DNA from: Microbulbifer marinus
Lineage (GTDB): Bacteria > Pseudomonadota > Gammaproteobacteria > Pseudomonadales > Cellvibrionaceae
DNA length: 64,000 bases
Direction of reading: 5' to 3'
Assembly: GCF_900107725.1 (NCBI RefSeq)
Contig: NZ_FNQO01000002.1
Location: forward strand, 682,001-746,000
Shown here piece by piece: positions 59,871-64,000 of this stretch. The translations under genes were made by a program, and so were the position numbers. Positions within the stretch are counted from its first letter, which is position 1. Each line of letters begins with the position of its first letter. The notes under the pieces were generated by a model. It worked only from the letters and a program-made list of their open reading frames with translations. It made no database searches and was not told the origin of the DNA.

Positions 59871-62800
59871 ATGGCTGTACAGGAAACCGCCGCCACCTTT
59901 GTCGGCCTGACCAACGAAAACGATTTCTATAGCGCTCACTACCTGGCGGAAGTATTCAAAGGTGATCTCGCCGGCATTGTGCGTGACTGGGACGCCCAAG
60001 CAGAGGAAAGCAGCGATTACACCGCGCCGCACAAAGCCCTGCGCGCGCTGCACCAGGACTACTTCGCCCTGCGCCAAAAGCTTAAACGCGAACGCAGCGT
60101 CCGCGCGCGCATCAAGCTGCAGCGCGCTTTTTTCCAGAAGTTGCTGCAGGCGCTGGAGATCCCCTGGCAGCCGGTCAATGTCACCGTGGCACCCAACCGA
60201 GAGCTGCCATTACTGGCGGAAGTGGCCGGCAGCGCTCAGAGCAAGCTCTGGGTGCTGGGTGCACTGGATCCGGAAAACGAAGGCGAGGATCCGCTGTCGC
60301 TGACCCTGCACCCGGACCAGTTTGTCGGTGAGGGCCCGCATTTCGATGCGCTGAAAAACCGCGACTGGTATCGCCTGCTGAACGAGGAGGTCTTCCGCCA
60401 GGAGGAGCCGCCCCGCTGGGTACTATTGCTGAGCGATCGCCAGTGCCTGCTGGTCGACCGCTACAAGTGGGCGCAGAACCGTATGCTGCGCTTCGACTGG
60501 GAAGAGATCCTCGGCCGCCGCGACGACCTCACCCTCAAGGCCACCGCCGTCCTGCTGCATCGCGAGAGCCTGGTCCCCGCCGAAGGCGAATCACGCCTGG
60601 ATGCGCTGGATGAGAACAGCCACAAGCACGCCTTCTCCGTCTCCGAGGATCTGAAGTATGCCCTGCGCAGCGCCATCGAGCTACTGGGCAACGAGGCCGC
60701 CGTACAGCTGATTGAGCAAGCCCGCGAAGACAAGAAGGGGATCTTCAGCGGCCAGCAGGCTCTGGATGCTGGACAGCTCTCTATGGAGTGCCTGCGGTAT
60801 ATGTACCGCATCCTGTTCCTGTTTTATATCGAGGCGCGCCCGGAGCTGGGCTATGTGCCAGCCAACAACGAAGTCTGGCGCAGCGGCTACAGCCTCGATT
60901 CACTACGGGATCTGGAGCTGGTGCGCCTCACCAGCGACGACAGCCGCAATGGCACCTTCTTCCATCACAGCCTGCAGCGGATGTTCGACTTGATCTTTCG
61001 CGGTTGTGGTCCGCAGATGCAGCCAGAGCTACGCGGAGCCAATGAGGAGCCGGGGCAGGCTGCCAGCGGCGCACGCGGTACTTTCCAATTCCAAGGGCTT
61101 GATAGCCACCTGTTCGACCCCGCACGTACGCCGCTGTTAAACCGCGTCACCTTCACCAACGAGACGTTGCAGCAAGTCATCTGCTCCATGTCCCTGACCC
61201 GCCCGCAGAAGGGCAGGCGCCGTCGCGGCCGTGTGAGCTATGCGCAGCTGGGTATTAACCAGTTGGGTGCCGTGTACGAAGCGCTGCTCAGCTACCGTGG
61301 CTTTTTCGCCAGCGAAGATCTCTACGAGGTGGCGGAGAAAAAGAAAAACATCAACCCGGACGATCTGGAGACCGGCTACTTCGTTACCCGCGCCCAACTG
61401 GAGGAATTCAGCGAGGAAGAGCGGGTACACGACAAAATAGAGGGCAAGAAAAAGCTCCGCGTGCACCCCAAAGGCAAATTTATTTACCGCCTGGCCGGGC
61501 GCGACCGGCAGAAGAGTGCCAGTTACTACACTCCAGAAGCCCTCACCAAGACCCTGGTGAAGTACACCCTCAAGGAACGCCTGCACGAAGACATGCCGGC
61601 AGACGAGATCCTCAATCTCACCGTGTGCGAACCGGCCATGGGCAGCGCGGCCTTCTTGAATGAGGCCGTCAACCAGCTGGCCGAGGCCTACCTCACCCGC
61701 AAGCAGCGCGAACTGGGCCAGCGCATTCCCCACGAGGAATACGCCGCTGTGCTGCAGCGGGTAAAAATGCATATCGCCGACCACAATGTGTTCGGCGTGG
61801 ACCTAAACCCGATCGCCGTGGAGCTGGCCGAGGTTTCCCTTTGGCTTAACGCATTGAACGGCGAGCATCAGGTGCCCTGGTTCGGCTACCAGCTGTTTAC
61901 CGGTAACTCCCTGGTCGGTGCCCGCCGCCAGGTGTACCCAGCCCACAGTCTAAGCAAACAGCCGAAAGACGATCTCTGGTACAACCGCGTGCCGCGCCGC
62001 CTGGAGCCAGAGACCCTGGGCGACAATCAGGCCGAAGGCGGCCGGCAGGCAGATGAGATTTACCACTTCCTGCTGCCGGACCCCGGCATGCTGGGGGTGA
62101 ACGACAAGGTTGCCAAGCAGCTCAAGCCGGAGGCGTTCGACAAGATCAAGGCGTGGAAGAAGGACTTCCTCAAGCCCTTGGACAATGACGAAATTGCCAC
62201 CCTGCAAACCTTAAGTGCTGCAGTGGATAGACTCTGGGCCGAGCACACCAAAATGCTCGCCCGCGATCGCGCCAATACCGAAGATCAGTTCTCTATCTGG
62301 GGTCAGGAGGGCGAGGAGCACCACACGGCTACTGCCGCTAAAGACCGCATTCGCGCGGAAGGTATCTTCAATACCAATGCGCGCCTCGCGTCTCCTTACC
62401 GTCGCCTCAAGCTGGCCATGGACTACTGGTGTGCCCTCTGGTTCTGGCCGTTGGATCAGGTGGACCAGCTGCCGGACCGCGACAAGTGGTTGTTCGACCT
62501 CAATACCATTCTCAACAGCTCCGGCACTTTCGCATTGGCGCCGGAACAAAGCGGCCTTGATTTTGATAGTGCAGCGGGGGGGCGCAATACCGCCGCGACA
62601 GGACTGGAGGCGCCGCAAAGTTCTCTATTCGGCGACGACCCGCAACCTACCCTGCGTCCGCAAGCCCAAGCCGTGCAGAATGTCACTAATCGCCAGGGCG
62701 AACTGAATCTGGAGAAACTGTTTCGAGAATCGGTATTTAAGACTCTCAAGCTTGCCAATGACTTGGGGCAGCGCTATAGCTTTTTCCATTGGGAGCTGGC

Positions 62801-64000
62801 GTTTGCCGATGTCTTCGCTTTCAGAGGCGGTTTCGACCTGATGTTAGGGAACCCTCCCTGGCTTAAGGTGGAGTGGCAGGAGGGCGGCGTACTCGGTGAT
62901 TACAACCCTCGCTTCGTGCTACACAAACTCAGCGCCACTCAGTTGCGCAACGAGCGCCAAGCAGCGTTCGATCGCAATTCGCATCTCGAGCAGGCTTGGT
63001 ACGGGGAGCTTGAAGAGGCAGAGGGGATGCAAAACTTCCTCAATGCGTATCAGAATTATCCTGAGCTGGGCGGACAGAAGGCAAATCTATATAAGTGCTT
63101 CCTGCCCCAAGCTTGGCGTTGGGGTAATAAGCAGGGTAACAGTGGTTTTTTGCATCCAGAGGGGGTTTATGATGATTCGAAAGGTGGCGATTTTCGAGAG
63201 CAGCTTTATCCGCGATTAAGTGCGCACTTTCAATTTGTTAACGAGCTTTCGCTCTTTGCAGAAGTGCATCACCACACGAAATTTTCCATCAACATCTATG
63301 ATTCGCAGAAAAGCAGCAACGCTGAATTCCTAACTATTGCTAATTTATATTCTGTTGCAACACTGGACGCCTGTTTTATACATGACGGGTCGGGGCCAGT
63401 TCCAGGTATCAAGAATGATCAAAACAAATGGAATACTGAGGCTCATGCTCATCGCGTGGTTCATGTGGATCAACGGGCTCTTATTACATTTACAAAGATG
63501 TACGACGATACTGGGGCGTCGCCACTACGGGCGCGCTTGCCGGCCATTCATTCTCGGGAACTGATATCCGTACAGGAAAAGTTTGCCAATCAGCCGCTAC
63601 GTTTAAAAGATTTGGTCGATGCGCTTTACTTTTTTGATGTGCACTTCGACGAGACGCAAGCGCAAAAAAATGGGTCTATCCTGCGCAAGACCCAATTCGC
63701 CGAAAGTTCACAACAATGGATATTATCAGGCCCACATTTTTTTGTCGGGTTGCCCTTCTACAAAACGCCTCGTGCTATTTGTTCAAAAAATAGTGACTAT
63801 GATGTGATAGATCTGAGGAGCTTGCCTTCTGACTACCTTCCTCGCACTAACTATATTCCCGCCTGCGATATAAAGGAATACGAAACGCTTGCACCAAAAA
63901 TTCCAAGTTCTTGGAATAGATCTCAAAAAAGTAATCAAAGCAGGGTTTCAGAGTGCTATCGATTAGTAAATCGTCGGATGATCGGCCTTAGCCTAGAAAG
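59871..64000 (+). CDS. drmMI: DISARM class 1 adenine methylase DrmMI (partial)
   Basis: The reading frame opens at ATG 59871, 3 bases after drmD, and is still open at the window end, about 1376 codons later. It is a large Eco57I-like N6-adenine methylase: the SAM-binding motif is LTVCEPAMGSAAF (Cys586-Gly591), and the catalytic motif is NPPW (residues 994-997, MLGNPPWLKVEW). FGVDLNPIAVELAEVSLWLNAL is motif III-like. In DISARM this enzyme marks the host genome so that it is not attacked. The last third (from about 62900) is AT-richer than the rest, as expected for a variable target-recognition region. No frameshift or internal stop was seen. Confidence 0.88.
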   Translation, partial: MAVQETAATFVGLTNENDFYSAHYLAEVFKGDLAGIVRDWDAQAEESSDYTAPHKALRALHQDYFALRQKLKRERSVRARIKLQRAFFQKLLQALEIPWQPVNVTVAPNRELPLLAEVAGSAQSKLWVLGALDPENEGEDPLSLTLHPDQFVGEGPHFDALKNRDWYRLLNEEVFRQEEPPRWVLLLSDRQCLLVDRYKWAQNRMLRFDWEEILGRRDDLTLKATAVLLHRESLVPAEGESRLDALDENSHKHAFSVSEDLKYALRSAIELLGNEAAVQLIEQAREDKKGIFSGQQALDAGQLSMECLRYMYRILFLFYIEARPELGYVPANNEVWRSGYSLDSLRDLELVRLTSDDSRNGTFFHHSLQRMFDLIFRGCGPQMQPELRGANEEPGQAASGARGTFQFQGLDSHLFDPARTPLLNRVTFTNETLQQVICSMSLTRPQKGRRRRGRVSYAQLGINQLGAVYEALLSYRGFFASEDLYEVAEKKKNINPDDLETGYFVTRAQLEEFSEEERVHDKIEGKKKLRVHPKGKFIYRLAGRDRQKSASYYTPEALTKTLVKYTLKERLHEDMPADEILNLTVCEPAMGSAAFLNEAVNQLAEAYLTRKQRELGQRIPHEEYAAVLQRVKMHIADHNVFGVDLNPIAVELAEVSLWLNALNGEHQVPWFGYQLFTGNSLVGARRQVYPAHSLSKQPKDDLWYNRVPRRLEPETLGDNQAEGGRQADEIYHFLLPDPGMLGVNDKVAKQLKPEAFDKIKAWKKDFLKPLDNDEIATLQTLSAAVDRLWAEHTKMLARDRANTEDQFSIWGQEGEEHHTATAAKDRIRAEGIFNTNARLASPYRRLKLAMDYWCALWFWPLDQVDQLPDRDKWLFDLNTILNSSGTFALAPEQSGLDFDSAAGGRNTAATGLEAPQSSLFGDDPQPTLRPQAQAVQNVTNRQGELNLEKLFRESVFKTLKLANDLGQRYSFFHWELAFADVFAFRGGFDLMLGNPPWLKVEWQEGGVLGDYNPRFVLHKLSATQLRNERQAAFDRNSHLEQAWYGELEEAEGMQNFLNAYQNYPELGGQKANLYKCFLPQAWRWGNKQGNSGFLHPEGVYDDSKGGDFREQLYPRLSAHFQFVNELSLFAEVHHHTKFSINIYDSQKSSNAEFLTIANLYSVATLDACFIHDGSGPVPGIKNDQNKWNTEAHAHRVVHVDQRALITFTKMYDDTGASPLRARLPAIHSRELISVQEKFANQPLRLKDLVDALYFFDVHFDETQAQKNGSILRKTQFAESSQQWILSGPHFFVGLPFYKTPRAICSKNSDYDVIDLRSLPSDYLPRTNYIPACDIKEYETLAPKIPSSWNRSQKSNQSRVSECYRLVNRRMIGLSLE

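Overview
The window looks like the chromosome of a GC-rich, free-living gammaproteobacterium. The best guess is a marine Cellvibrionales/Microbulbifer-type organism. This rests on the polA, engB, cytochrome c4 and dsbA neighbourhood, the divergent finR/fpr pair, the DUF885, M28 and SLC13 family mix, and the dense GC-rich coding. It is an inference, because no rRNA or other marker gene is present. No tRNA, rRNA, CRISPR array or intact insertion sequence was seen.

Layout. 1-7.3 kb: the 3' end of polA; a likely polA-linked small RNA with C-rich loops; an aminoglycoside-phosphotransferase-like gene; an overlapping operon of phosphoribosyltransferase, alpha/beta hydrolase, PRPP synthetase and B12-dependent ribonucleotide reductase; a second C-rich-loop small RNA candidate; and a two-gene unit behind a probable Fur box. 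7.3-13.6 kb: engB, cytochrome c4, dsbA (behind a sigma-E-like promoter), an orphan haem/helical domain of an FTR1-type iron permease, ecotin, two tandem paralogous secreted proteins and an ACT-domain protein. 13.6-23.5 kb: an MBL-like protein, an SLC13 transporter, an M28 lipoprotein peptidase, the divergent GNAT-C39 and RimK-like pair, a small lipoprotein, finR/fpr with interleaved inverted repeats between them, and lipocalin Blc.

23.5-36.2 kb is a nine-gene minus-strand cluster. Read 5' to 3' it is a Tat-signal TldD, PmbA/TldE, a second Tat-signal TldD, DUF4159, MoxR ATPase, DUF58, a BatA-like protein, a DUF4175-like protein with a His-rich stretch, and a second large membrane protein. It looks like a membrane/periplasm maturation or quality-control machine built on a MoxR chaperone and TldD/TldE-type metallopeptidases, and it is the most interesting poorly described system here. 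Dispersed palindromic repeats sit at the edges of the two TldD genes.

36.5-55.9 kb: nadV; a membrane-stress set (RHH-like regulator, PspA, YqiJ-like, flotillin); cbpA-cbpM; a Ca/Na antiporter; a cysteine-rich lipoprotein; a DUF533 protein; a serine hydrolase; the tyrosine-catabolic unit hpd, VOC protein and fahA behind two tandem MarR-like operators; a LOG protein; an outer-membrane phenol-pathway type protein facing an acyl-CoA ligase across a perfect dyad; and a DUF885 metallopeptidase.

55.9-64 kb: base composition falls, an unrecognised 96-residue gene and about 720 bases of AT-rich DNA follow, and then the first two genes of a class 1 DISARM anti-phage system begin: drmD (SNF2-like helicase) and drmMI (adenine methylase, cut by the window edge). 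drmA, drmB and drmC would be expected beyond the window.
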